DNA of 64,000 bases from Metallyticus violacea. Lineage: Eukaryota; Arthropoda; Insecta; Mantodea; Metallyticidae. Shown piece after piece: positions 27,401-41,692 of the stretch (its first letter is position 1; every line of letters starts with the position of its first letter). The position numbers and the translations under genes were made by a program. Below the pieces are notes generated by a model. That model worked only from the letters and a program-made list of their open reading frames with translations, was not told where the DNA came from and did not search any database. Where the stretch lies: the NCBI GenBank assembly GCA_030762175.1, contig CM060831.1, forward strand, positions 4,293,001 to 4,357,000. The letters run 5' to 3'.

Positions 27401-30400
27401 GAGAAGAGGGAAATGGGGTTTCTAAGACGGGAGGTAAATCAAGAGTTTTCGCTGAAGCTGAAAATTTAAATTTTGTACTAGCTCAGCAAAAAGTGGACTG
27501 TAGTGCGAATGAGGACGCAGAAATTGAAATAATCACTGCCAACAGGAGAAAAATTAGAATTCTTTCAACCTATAAGTATTACAAAAGAAAAACCACACTT
27601 TTAGAATACTCATTATTATTTATATTCAGATTAAACCACAAAAAATTAATAGTATACTATTACATGAAATGTATTGATCACTGATAGACAAAGCTATATT
27701 GTGTGAGTATTTTTAAATATTGTTAAATGTAAGCATGTTTATGAACTGAGACCTTGGTATCATCTTTACATTTACTAAAACAGAGAGAAACAACAGAAAG
27801 TTTCGAGTTACATTGTGTATTAAGATGTTCATATGTTTCAATAAAACAAAAACATGTTACTGTTTAAAAACAATTGCAATGTACTAAGTAAATATACACA
27901 ATTAACAATAAAACAATCGAAAGTTCCATCGATTTTCATTGGCTTTGAAATTTAATTTAAATGTTATTGTAGTAAAAATGTAACAAACTTTTTCTGAAGG
28001 TTATTAAAGAACGTTCCTACATATACAATAATAACATTTCACATTTGCTATCTTCACGACGATGCTTTAGTTAAATATAAAACATATGTGGAGAAACAAA
28101 TAATAGTGCCGCTAGAACGAATTTTAAATCTTGGGTTCCCGATATAACCCCCTCTCATAATGGTTCATTTCCCTGATTTTCAAAAAATATTTCTCTTAAT
28201 TTATTTAAATGACACATATCGAGTTTCGTTACAAAAAATCAAGTATTAATGCCGCTAGAGCGATTTTTAAATTTTGGACTTCAAGTAAACCCCCCGCTGT
28301 TTATACTTCGGTTTGACTGATTTTCAGAAACGACTTTTATTATTTTATTTCAATGGTATGTACCGAGTTTCTTTTAAAATTTTTAAAATTGCGGCCGCTA
28401 GAGTTATTTTGAAATGTCGCTTTAACCCGCATTCCTTAAAGTTCAGTTTTCTGCCCAAACTCCTAATGGCCCAATTTCCCTACTAATTTTATTAACAATT
28501 GCGACCGCTGGAGCTGTCATTTCGGTGATTGGTTGGTAGGAACGATGGAGATTTGAAGACACTTTTTAAAAAATCTTTTCATGGGCACAACTGCAATAAA
28601 TAGATACATCACTTCGGAATTCACTATAAAGATTCAAAGTGCTACCGCATCCACCATACAGTTCAGACTTTACCACTATAGCTTTTTATTTTCAAAAAAC
28701 TGAAATAAAAATTGCGTCGCTAGGTATTTTTTTTAATAATGAGGACATTGCAATTACTATGAGCGTTGTGGGAGGAAGTGCTTTCGTCACCATCCAGTAT
28801 TTCCGTGGTACGGAACAAAACATTGAGAAGAATACATTTATTTGTCTTGGGGCTGCTGCCACTGCTTTCTGCACGCAGTGGGAGAGATGTCCCCTTATCG
28901 ATCACGTAACATGGAGATGAGAACGTCCAGGGGTGGGATAACATCTTCTAATAGCCATTGTTCTTTAGCACAGTAACTTCACTCAACATCTGTTGCGCAA
29001 CCTAATATTTCGTATTTATAAAAGATTACAGAATTAATTGCTATGCCTACCTAATCCGTTTATATTTCATCTAAACTCTTTTTTTTTCCCGTCAAAAGAA
29101 TGCAGCGCGTGCAGTTTCAAGTTGATACATATTTGTATTGCGCCTTAGCAACTGTTGGAATGGTAGGCTTACTGAATCACTAGAAAAATAGAGCGTGTAG
29201 AACAAAGATCTATGGAAATGAAGAAACATAAGAAATTCATCAAGATACGAGGGTAGGTCCATGAGTTTTCTGCCTAATCATTTTCTAGGTATGATAAAGA
29301 CAAAAACTATATTTCACTTTTCAATATAGTTATCCTTTATTGCATTACACTTCTCACATCTTTGAATTAACATTTCAGCCCCCCCCCCCAAAAAAAAACA
29401 AAAGTCATGTCTTGTTTGCAAAATGGGCATAAACAACATTCATTACTTCTTCGTCACATTTAAATTTCCTTTCTCGAAGGTCCTTCTTGAGTTATGAGAA
29501 GAGGAAATACTGACTGGGAGCTAGATCTGGGCTGCAGGGTGGATGGTCCAACTCCTTGAAGCCACATTTCTTCACAGCCTTCTTTGCAACAGGAGCTGTG
29601 TGCACAGGTGCGTTGTCGTGAAGAAAGCGCACACCACACTCAGCTTTCCTTCCTTTTCTCTTCAATGGAAGCACGTAAACTGTGCAGTAGGCCAGCATAT
29701 TACTCCCCATTTACTGAGGTGTTCCTTTCCTTGAAGTCAGTCAATGAAGAGTATTCCTTCACAGTTGCAAACGATTGTGGCCATGATCTTCTTGGTTAAT
29801 GAGTAACCTTGGTCTTTAGAGGCGGTTCTTCGCCAGGTTTACGCCACTCCATTGATTCTCTTTTGGACAAGGGATCATAGTAGAGGACTATTTTCATCTC
29901 CTGTAACAATGGTTTGCAGAACTTCTCTCTCGTTGCCACTACAGAGCTCCAAAAATGTCTGACAACAGATGACTCTTTGCTGCTTTTGGAATGAGGAAAG
30001 AAGTCCAGGTACCCATCTTGCACTAACCTTATTCACGTTTAAATGTTCATGAATAATTCGAAGGACGGTTATTTTAGAAAGGCCCAAGCTTGCTGCTATT
30101 TCTGTAACTTTGAGCCACCGGTCTTCCAGAATTTCTCCTTCCACAAGAGCGATGTTTTCAGGAGCGAGCACATTCAAGGGCCGACCAACACGCTCTTATT
30201 ATTATTATTATTATTATTGTTCTTGTTCTTCTTCAATGCTTTCTCGACCCATTCGAAAAGGTTTGGCCCATTCTTTTACGATAGAATATGAGGGGGATGC
30301 TTTCCCATACACACCGTCCAATCACTGATTAATTTCATTTGCAGTAAGTCCTTCTTTTGTGAAGAACTTAATAACAGGTCGATACTCCATTTTGAACATG

Positions 30401-33400
30401 TCACAATCTTCTACATAGCCTTCTTTATGCAACTATATCTGAACAACTGAACACAGAGGAGTGGAAGTTACAGCTGCAGTTACTTAACAATAAGGGTTTT
30501 GTGAAGGCGATAACCTTATCGGCGAGGGTGGAAACTTATAGACCTACCCTAATATAAGGAACTTTGAAGAATGTGTTGTATCTTATAATTGCAGAGATCA
30601 AATATATAAAGAAAAAGGGGACGAAACATGAAATCTACATCACAATATGTCAAAAAGACGTATAGCTTACCCAAATTGAGAAATAACGGTAAGATTTTCA
30701 TGAGAACAAATTTCACATGATTAGTGGAAAAAATTATAAGCATGCACGCAATACGCCTTAGTAGAGAAAAAGTTGGGTAACATGGCACCCTTGCTTTTTG
30801 GCTTTGTATTATGCTGACATCTACTGAATGCTACTCAAACTGTTCTTATCCTGACCGTTAACATGCCAGTTGTGCTGCTGAGCTCTTCTTGTAAGTATTG
30901 TAGAAGACACATTGTGCGATTTTCTGTTCTACAGATTATTGAGTTATTGTTTATAAGGTAAAGAAGTGCACATTATGTCATGGTTTCTTTACTACTGAGC
31001 ACCCTGTGCTTCCAGAAAGGTAGTACATGATATAGCTTTATTAATAATGTAACTTGAAAGCCTGCATAGCTAGTAGAAAATGTGTTTATTTTAGTTATTG
31101 TATAACATGTCGGTGATGGTATGGTATGCCATGTTACATACCGCTGTTTTAAATACCAAGTGATGAAATTATATTATTTCAGATATGCCTAGAAAGCAGC
31201 TAAGAAAAGAAAACAGTGGGATCCAGAAGTAATGATTAAAGCTGTTACGGCCGTCAGGAGCAAAAGAGTGGGATTAAAAAAAGCGGGAGTTTTCAGTGCC
31301 TATTCTACTTTAGGATGTTTGGTTGCAGAAACAGAGACATCTCCAGAGGATGTAGTATCTAGAAGTTGGGTAGGTTGCCTTCTGCGTTAGAAGAAGAGCT
31401 GGTCAAGTGTGTGGTTGTTATATGAAGTAAATATTATGGTTTCACTAGAAAAGACGCTCATCAACTTGAAATGTGACACCTACTGAGGTCAATGTGCCTT
31501 CCACTTCAGGTGTTAAACGGGTCTGTTTCTCCACTCCTGTTCCTCAGCCAAAGAAGAAGAACTCAAACCGTGGTCGGAAGGCATTTACAACAGCTCTTAT
31601 TACAGCCTCCCCATATAAAAGGAATTTAGCATGGGGGAGAAGAAAGGCAGGGCCAGGCAAGATAGGCCTGCTCAGACATTACATAGTGATACACAGAATA
31701 AGGCGAAAACTGCAGGAGGGGGGGAAAAAAAAGAGCACTAAATATGCGAACGTGAAGTTTCTGATGATCATGCGTCCATTGCTGCTGCTGACAGCACTGA
31801 GGCCGAGAATTATCGAAGTGCTTTTTCTGCAATGAAAAGCTTTTGGAAGACAGTCGAGGAGGAGAAGAAGAATAAAATGTGATAATACAGACCTGTGCCT
31901 GGTGTAAAGGAGTAGACTATATTTGCTATTACTGTGAAATTAGTCTTAAAAACTTCCTTATTTAAGGCTGTTTTTCATCTTTTTGTACAGTTTTAGGAAA
32001 TCTGTGCATTAGAAAAACATAAAAGTGAAGTTTAACTGATTCAATTTAGTCTTACTTTGCTTATTTCGCTTTCCTGTCCAATACTTGTACTTAATATATT
32101 AGAGTGCCATATTTCCAGCACATTTGGTCATGAGAGAATGGTTACATATGCTAATTAGAAATAAAGAATATAAATAACTAATTAATATACATGCTTTAAA
32201 TGATTATATGCGATGCAAAAATATTTTATTTATCTACTAATGAATGTTTTGAAAATATAACGGATACAGGTTCTCCTCAAAGAGCCAGAAACAAAATTGG
32301 ATGTCACATTACCACCTTTTCCTCTACAGGACGCCAGCAAAGAGCAAGTGTTTGTCATAAAAAGTGGCAAGGGGCCAGATCTGCATTGTAAAACATTTGA
32401 CTCCTGCAGATATTGAGTTGTTTCCATTGTGGTGGTGCGATAGGGTTCCACAAGTGCCAGTTTTAGAACTTCCTTCTCAGTGTATTGAAGACTTTGTCAC
32501 ACCATGGCTACCGACTTCTTGCTCGCTTCGTTTCCTCTCCTGGGAAGACCCAGACTGATGACTGTCGCTTAGTTTCTGATCATACTGGTGTATTCAACTT
32601 TAGTCACTTGTTATGATGCTAAATACATATTTTAATCTTACCACATTTTCAGCACTTATTTTTGTGAGGTGATAAGTGATGCAACGATGTAGAGCTTTAT
32701 TACATAACGGGTTTTTCCAGAACTGTTTTCACTGCTCGCAATTGAATATTCAGGACTTTTTGATCTATAATTATGCTTTTCTCGCAACATACGATCTGCT
32801 TTCTTCACGGGTCGTACTGCGCAGTCTTCATTTTCGAGGGAGTCGCTTCCTCTCCTAAAGTCTACAAATCATGATAAATAGTGAATTGCGAAGTGCAAAA
32901 ATTCCGAAATGTACGATGCAATCTTTCAAGGCATTTTCTCTCCCCCAATCTCACTTTAAAGTTATAGTATTTCATAGGGTTGAAATCTCTCGCTTGAGAT
33001 CCATCCTAGCAACATCTGTGTACATATACAGCTATGCTACCACCACGCATTGTTGAGCACGCTCAGACTTGCATTGTTGCTATCTAAACTCTGTTGCCAA
33101 GTCTCAAAACTTTTAGTGTAACCCTCGTAGGATGAGAGAAGGACAAATAGATGAATGAGATAAAAGAATATTAGATAAATGATGGGAAAGCGAGAACAAA
33201 TGAATTATAGAGAAAAATGAAAATGTGAATAAAAGATGAAAAAAGTGACAGAGAGAAGAATGAAAAGGTGAATAAAGATGAAGAATGGAAATACAAACAA
33301 GAGAATACGTTGGATAGATAAAGAAAACAAAAATAGTTATTTGATGAACAATAGGGAAAAGTGAATAGACAAACGAAAAAGATGAACGACGTTATAAATG

Positions 33401-36400
33401 AATAAGAGAAAGGAATGAACAACTGATTGATAGAAATGACAAGGTGAATGAAATGCTAGAGAAGTAAAATAATAGGCGATTTAAAGAGAGGAATGAATAG
33501 GGAAGAGAGATGAATGGATAGTTAAACCTATAAAATAACGGACGAATGGAAGAGGTAAATGAGAGAAAGAAAGAAGTAAAGTGGGATAGATGTAAGAAAC
33601 AAGTCTTAACGGAATCTTCTTGCTTCCGCATCATTAACTTGAAATATAACACTCATCGTCTTAGCGGATTATATTTCATCACTTGTACGTAATTACTTCT
33701 AGTAAATCCCCAGCCAGCCAGCCCGCCCGCCCGCCCACGAATATTAATTACTGAACCCGTATCACGTTTCAGTCACCAAGGCGACGCAAGAGCTGATGTT
33801 GACCTCACTACAACTCTGCCTTTGCATCTACCTACAAAGTTACGTCTTCAGGAATCCAGGACGCCATGCTTCTTTAGAGATGACACCGGTCTCCTCTTCC
33901 GAACTACAAACTCAGTTGTGCTTGACAGTATGTAACAGGATAAGCTACAGCTACATCTGGACCATAAAGTGGATGACTCCCAGAAATTTCATTGTTTTCA
34001 ACGCAATCGCTCCAACATTTCTCCAGATTCGTGATTTCCTAGTGAAAGCGAGTTTCTTCGAAACCCTCAAAAATTCGTTTACCTCTTTAATTCACTTAAA
34101 TTTGTGTTCAGTCGGAGTTTCGGGAACAGATAGTAATTCGAGGGAGCAAGATCAGGTGAATAGGGTGGATGTGGAAGCACTTCAAATCAAAATTTGGTCA
34201 ATTTTCCCTAGGCGACGCGTCTTGAATACACCAGCGCAGTGTCGCGGTGAAACAACGCCGTTCTTTTTGGCCATTTTAACGTGATCACTGTCTTCAGTCT
34301 CTAAAAGTGATGGGTGTATTCTCTAGTAATGATTTTCCCTTCCTCCAGTTAGTCAATCAAGAGAATTCTTTTGTGTCCCAAAAACTGAACAAAACAATAT
34401 CAAGAATATTATCGATGATATATAGCCTCACAGCTTATTTTGGAGCTCCAGGCCAAGTTGTGCTTGTTCTGCCACGTTTAAACGATTTCATTGGAAGGGC
34501 ATCCTTCACCCAATGTAGGCAAAATCCTCTCAAAATTTTCCTTTGCTGTTTTCACTTCCCGGAAAAAGAATTTAATCACACTCATTTTCACTCTGCTCGA
34601 AACAATGAATTAACATCAGAATGTCTTGTAACCCTAGAATACGAGAGTCACTAGATAATTATTGAGACAACAAACACTGAACACTCATAGAAACGTTTTG
34701 TTTCTCAAAGTATTCCCCCTATCACTGTATGCAGCGCTCCATTCTCTGGAAGCATCCGCGACACTCAGTTTCCTGCACTCTGCTGCAACTGATTCTCCGG
34801 GGCTAGAAAATCGGTGATCTTGACAGCAGGGAACAGGAAGAAATCGCATTGTGCCAGGTCGGGAGTATAGGATGGTAAATCATTAGTTTTGTCTCAGTTC
34901 CTTGCAGAAACTTCATTGTTACATTAGCGGTGTGAGATGATGCATTGTCATGGTGTAACAAAATGTCCCTTGGTGCTGTCTTTGGACGCCGTTCTTGGAT
35001 TTTCTGAAACATTTTCGGAAGGCAAACTTCTGTGTACCATTTTGCAGTAATAGTTCTCTGATTTTCGAGTATAATGGTTGACAGTGACCACTTAGTGGAG
35101 AAGAAAGAGACAACCATTTTCTTTCCCACACTCCTTGGCCTCTTCACTTTGATGGGTGGTTCATCGTCAGGAGGACTGGCGTTTTGTTTCTGGATCAAAC
35201 CGATGTTTCGTCACCCGTAACTACATCTGAAATACGATGAGACTTTCCACAATTAAATCTTTGCAGCATTTCTTGGCACTAATCCACTCTGTGGAGCTTC
35301 TGTGCTTCAGAAAAATTATGGTGCATCTTGAACACCTTTTTTCCTCCCACGAAGATGCTCATGAAGATGTTTGAAACACTCGACGAACTAATTGCTAATG
35401 CCAGCTCAATGTCCTTGCAGGTTAGTCTTGAATCTTCCCTGATCATTGTTTCCACAGTAGTGATGTTCTTCTCAGTGTCTACTGTTGCTGGCCCGCCACT
35501 CTTCTCTTCATCTTTAAGGGATTACCGCTGCCTCTTTAATCCTCCAAACCAGCAGGACAGGAGAAAAGTTCCCTAACTCCCCTCCCCCTCAAACGCTCAA
35601 GGGACTGCGTTTCATTTAAGTCACATTTGAAATCGTACAAAACCATCGCACAAAATGCTCTCTCTGAATCTTCATTACATTTACAAGAATGTTCACACTT
35701 TCCACAATAAAATGCGGGGTAATGAATAACAACAGAGCTCTGCTTGATATCATGACATCAGTTCAACAATATCGACCTAGCAACAATGTTTTCCTTTGGG
35801 GTGGCCAATGTTTCGTGTCTCAATACTTAACTAGTAACCCTCGTATCTCTCATAGTATTTTCAAATACCAAATATTAAATAGTGACCGTGATAAGTTATT
35901 TCTTAATAATGAAACCTATTCGTTGATTTTACCTCCAATGTAGGGCCCGTGTCGTATCTCTTTTATAATTTCAGAGGTGAAGGGTATTTTGTAGATAGAA
36001 CATGCTCCCCCCCCCTCTCTTGTTCAAAATACTTGTTGATTCTTCTCCGACTGGAGAAAAGTCAAAGAATAACAAATCTTTTGGTTTGATGGTAAGAAAT
36101 TACCATCCAGGCATACCTATGACTGGTGTCAGCTGCAACCGAGTCAAATGTTGATTATTAAACGTGCAATATGTGGATCCAGTCTGTTAAACATGCACGT
36201 AACGATTCTTCCGTGACCGTCTGTCTAGCTTGTCACAATATCTCACAGTCTACTGGGTTTTGTGTTAAACATGCAATAAATGTACTGAGCAGGCAGCACT
36301 ACCGACGGCATTGTTTATGACACTTTTAAAGAAGATAGATGATGGAATAAATCCTCCCATTTGCAAACTGCTGTAGGCTTTCAAGAAATAACTTATGCAA

Positions 36401-39400
36401 TGTCGGGACGTATGTTAAATATGCAGGGAATTTTTCGTTTTCCTTTCAGAAATATAAATATACAGGACTAGTTAAAAGTTCTACAGCATCTAAATACATT
36501 TTCAAGCAGATTGTTCATTAACGTAAATTCCGTTTGCAGTAATGGTCATACACCGGAAACTCGAAAATCCTATTGCCGATTTTTTCTACTTCCGGTTTAA
36601 CTGGAAGCGATGCTATATCTCCAGTTTTAAATAGAATAGCAATTAAGAGCGCTGATCATAATTTTTACAGTCATAATTTCTCTCGAAAGAGATTCACTTT
36701 ACAGTATTTTATTACCTTAATGTACACGTGGTACTACAGTATGTGGCAAAACAAATGACACTGAAATCTTATGGTACAGAATGTGTTCAAAATGTGTACT
36801 ATGAAGTGCCACACATTGTTCATAACGCTTCTGAAGACTGTCAAACATGTTCATGAACAAAGGTTGCAGTAAGGGCACAAAATACGACGTTATCTTCTCG
36901 CTGGAATATTTGTAGGTGAGTCAGCGGTCTTAAAAGCTGATTCGTTCAACATGCCTCATAAATAGGTAACAGGAGCCGTGCTATTCGGGTAGCAGGCCGA
37001 ACACGGGAATGGAGTTCCTCGAGAAATCAGGCGATCTGCAAAGTGCCGTTGCAGAAGGGCGGTGTGGACTGTTGCTGCATCCAATGTCGTTGGACGGGCA
37101 AGTTTCTGGCGTGACAAAAAAGTCGCAAATCCCGCACGATGAGGTAATAATGAGGTCTGTAGCACTCCTGGTTTATGTTTGCAGCATTTAGACGAAATAA
37201 GAAACCAATATTACATGAACGGACACCCGCACACTGTGGGGTGGTTTCTGTATATTATAAGGCCGTTGAAACCCTAACAGACAAGTTGTTTGTTGATGTA
37301 GCAGAAGAAATCTGGATCCTCGCCTCATACGTCACAGACAACACTCCGGCTCGCTCCTGTTAGACGCTGAGCAACTTGAATCCGGCATCCAAATCCACCA
37401 GTTCTGTAAACATCCTATCGCTTCACTGTGCTCGTTGTAGACTACGCTTTGGCGACTGTTGGAGAAGCAGTCCCTGATTCTCGCTTGTGGTGACGGTTCC
37501 TGAGTGACCTGTTGTCCCGTTTCGTTGACATACGTGATCCGTGCCAACAACAGCTAACGTTTTATTTGGCACTTTCTTGTTAAAATCTTCCCTCGTACTG
37601 TTCGTTAAAGTGAAGCAAAGTCTCTTCTGCCGTGAGAACCATAATTGCAAACATTAGAGCAAAACTGAGTTCACAATGTGTCAAACAATAAATAAATACA
37701 TATTGCTATGGAAACTTGGACAGCAAGTGATCTGTAGTTACAGTGCCGTTTGTTTGGCCGCATACTGCAGTGTCGCTTTCGGCTCTCGTTTGTGAGTTGA
37801 AGTATGTTCCGCTTCAGTTTGTGCACCAACAGAAGGAAGCATCAACACCGCTGCTGTCATTATGAGAGAGGAACGTCGAATTTTATTAACATAACTTTCA
37901 GCAATTCTGAAAAATTTACTGGGTGCCACTCACACGTTCTTAACTGAAAAGTTGCACATGATACGTATTTCTTTAAAGATATCCTGCCGATGAAGGTTGG
38001 GTACATGCGTTGACAAGTGTGTGACTTTTGCTGCGAAAGTTATGCTTATCTCATTTTAGAAATAATTTACTATAACTGGACAATGCAGCAGAGATGTCCT
38101 GAAAACTCTACAAGGCAACATTGTCGTTCATCGCAAATGTTTTGCCGAATGTCTCCCTCAAATCAATGTGAGGTGTGCCGTTCACTTTCCCTACAGTCCA
38201 GATTTAGTTCCGTGTGACTTTCTTCTTTTCCACAGATTGAAGGAGGCATTTTCCTGCTGAAGGTTGTAGAGGCGATTCTCTTAAATCAAATTGTTTCCAG
38301 CATGTCTTTGAAGTGGCAGAAACGCTGGAACTTTAAGAAAGAACCTCAAAACTATGCGGATGAGTAATAACATGTTGTGAAAAGAAAAAAGATGATCCTT
38401 ATGTATTGAACAGTCCTCGTATTTTTACATATTCGAATAAGGCGCATTAAAAGTTGTTAAAAAAAAAAAAAAAAAAAAGCAACAGGTGTCTGAAGACAAA
38501 ATAAATAGCTACATTGTTTAGACTTTCGCGTCTTTCTTCGACATTTGCCAGTGTAAGGCAGGTGCCGCAAATTCCTTCAGCAGCTCAAACGCAATGTTGT
38601 CCGAAGTTTTAAGTTACACCCTGTGGCGGGAATGTGATTCATTCTTCACCGTATCACTACTGCAATTAATTTGCACTGTTACATTCAGCTGTACTCCGCG
38701 TTACCATGGTTACTTCAAAATGGTAACCAGTACACGACAGTGGACATCCAATTTGGTGATGAAAGAAAAAGTGACAGTACATACAGGCAAGTGTACGTTG
38801 ATTCAGAAACTGGCAACAAACTATGCTGGTTGACCGCTGGAAAGTAAAAATAAAAGAGTAACGCCAAGTGTTCGCTCTTGCACATTTCCACATTCGCAAG
38901 GGGCGGAAGTCAGAAAGTGGGAGGGGGAGGGATTCCTAGAGCGTGTGTGTGGCTTTATTTGTTCCGAGGGAGGGACGGGAGAGAGGTTATTACAGGAATT
39001 AATACGGCGACGTACCCCAGAAGGGCAGGAAGAGGGCTGTTGACGGCACAGTGTGGCCAACTCTTGCAGCCAACTCCACATGTCTTTCTAGCCTACCTTC
39101 ACGACAGATTTTAAAGACAATTTTCTAATTTTAATAGAAAATGCGCTTTTCTTTCCTAAAGAATGCACGAGAAAGATTAATTAGGCATATTCAACTGAAA
39201 ACACGTCTATCGAGCCTGTCATATGACTTCTAATAAATGAAGTTACTCTTAGCCAGCTGCCAAATTTGCGAAAATGCTTGCAAAAAACAAAAAAGCAATT
39301 CCTGAACGTTTATTAAGAGTTTAATAACACCCAGTCTTACCATAAATACTGTCACAAGGTTTCCAATAAATTTACACAAATTGGTTTCAGATACTTTACC

Positions 39401-41656
39401 ATCGTTAAATGATGTATAATAAATCAACATTACCGCTCTGGCACGCACAAAAAAACTTAAGTGTTTGTGGGCAGACATCTATTAAATTACGCAACACCTC
39501 CATCGGAAAATGTGCCACTGCCTTCCGAAGAGAACACTTCCATTTTTCAATATTTGGACGTCTCTTCTTGCAAGCAGCTCCTGAAGCTTGAACCACAATT
39601 TGTAGTCCAGAGGGTTTGGGTCCGAACTTGCAAAAGGCTAATCCGAGGTCGAAATAAAGTCAGCAACAATGGCTTCAAACCACTCCTGGGTTGTCCGAGC
39701 CGTACGTGCTGGGGCTGAATCCTGAAAGAGGATGTTATTGAGGATCTTGACCAATTTTCTGGTACACTTTGGCCGATATTTTGACCTCTTTTTCACAGAA
39801 ATGCCTTTGTAGCTCACACCCCCATAACAGATGCAGGAGATGGCCCCTCTGGACCGTTGGGGCTTTTTCAGCAGCTTCTGCAGAGCATCTGGCACATACG
39901 CTGTCATTGTGGGCATTGAAAGTCTCAACATTGAACATTTTTTCATCAGTGAAAACGATTCTTCGATGATCATTTGCTGTGTAACACTGAAGTAAAGGTT
40001 TTGATTTTAAGAGCCTCTGTCACTTCAGCTCATTGGTGAGGACGTGTACTTTTCGTCGTTTGTAAGCAGGGAGTCCCAGGTCCATGTGCGAGACAGACAT
40101 TTTCAGCTCACGAGCCATCACTGACTATCTGTACCGGATTCCTTCACACACCTGCCGCTACTGCTTTCACGCACAGTGCATGATCTTCCTTTCACAGTCT
40201 CAAAGAAGCGCTGGACAGTGCGGTACACGAATTTCCTGCGTATTTTCAGTTTGCGGAGAATTTTGAAAATCTCACTTGGGGGGTTGCCTACTTTGAGCAA
40301 AGCTACCACAGCTACACGATTTTCGTAATCACGCCGTTCTATCTTGAAAACGAACACTCACCACTTTCCGCTTCTGCAGCTGATCATGAACTTCTTATGT
40401 ATTTATATTAATTCCGACCTTGGCTGACAGACTCATGTAACTTTATTTACCAATGAACTTTTTATGTTAAGAATTTAAGTTACAGTGTTACAAAGGTTTA
40501 TTTTTCTCATACTTATTCGCTCATCAATTATATTTTCTTATAGATTAATCACCCATTAGCAATAAATATTTTTATTTAAAAAAAAAGGCTGTTAGATTTG
40601 CAGAGTTCACCCCAAATATAATTGTAAGTCACTTTTTATTGACTTTGTACTTTGACTTTGCCACCAATGTATGTTCCTCATTGTTTATTACATGTCAAGG
40701 ATAATATTAACTGTTTTGCAGTTTGCTCAAATATTCATAATTACTCAATACGTAAAAGTTGAAATCTCTACACCAATAAACATCAGGATAGTTTTTATAG
40801 TTTTTTCTGCCAAACTGTTTAATAATCTTCCACAAAGATTAAAATAAATAACTTTTTTAACATGTAACAGGACCATACATTAGTGGCTAATCCATTACAC
40901 ACTGTAAATTATTTTATGTAATATGGTAGTTTCCTTATATTGTCTTTTTCCCTTTGATATGGGTATACTGTAATTGCTTATTGCAATAAGGAACAACTGT
41001 CAACCAATCTTTTATAGCATTATTGATTTTTATACCAGTGTTTAAGGCCCGTTTTTACTACTGAGGCACCACAGGCGGTGACACCTGTGGTGCCACATGA
41101 AATGAAATTATATATTGGGAAAGTTTTTTTTTTTTAAGGGAAGGAAACGTTCCAGGCCTAAGTTTAGGGTACCTCCCCGGCATCTGCCATTTAGGAGGAC
41201 TGAGGAAAACTTGGAAAAAAACTCAGTCAGGGAGGACGGTCATGGCGGGATTAGAACCCTAGACCTCCCGCATACATACGCTATAATAAAAATATATTTC
41301 TTTAGGAATAAATTGTTTCTTTAATTTATGTAGGATGTAAAAAAATTATTCAAAGCTATAATACATTCTAAGATAATTGTTTTAACCCGTAGGCGAGTTT
41401 TTCTTCCTGCAAGATAGTGCTACAATATGAAGCAACAACTGTTTATGTGCGCAGGTCAGTTTCTCATGGCGCAAAAGAGATATAACGAGGCAGCCGTCAA
41501 GCTGGAAAGGGCTGTCAAACTCACTTCGCCAAGTCCAGAGTTTGAGGATGTAATCAGCACTGCAACAAGCTTGCGTCTTGCTGGAGACTTGAATTCGGCC
41601 GAGAGATACTACAAGCTAGCAATCGGCATCAGGCCCACGGTAAGTTTTCTCTAGTC

Positions 41657-41692
<36 letters not shown>

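Noticed and set aside
33796..34284. 162-codon open frame on + strand
   Set aside because: It lies opposite a minus-strand mariner transposase (VLPHPPYSPDLAPSNYY), so it is an antisense shadow.
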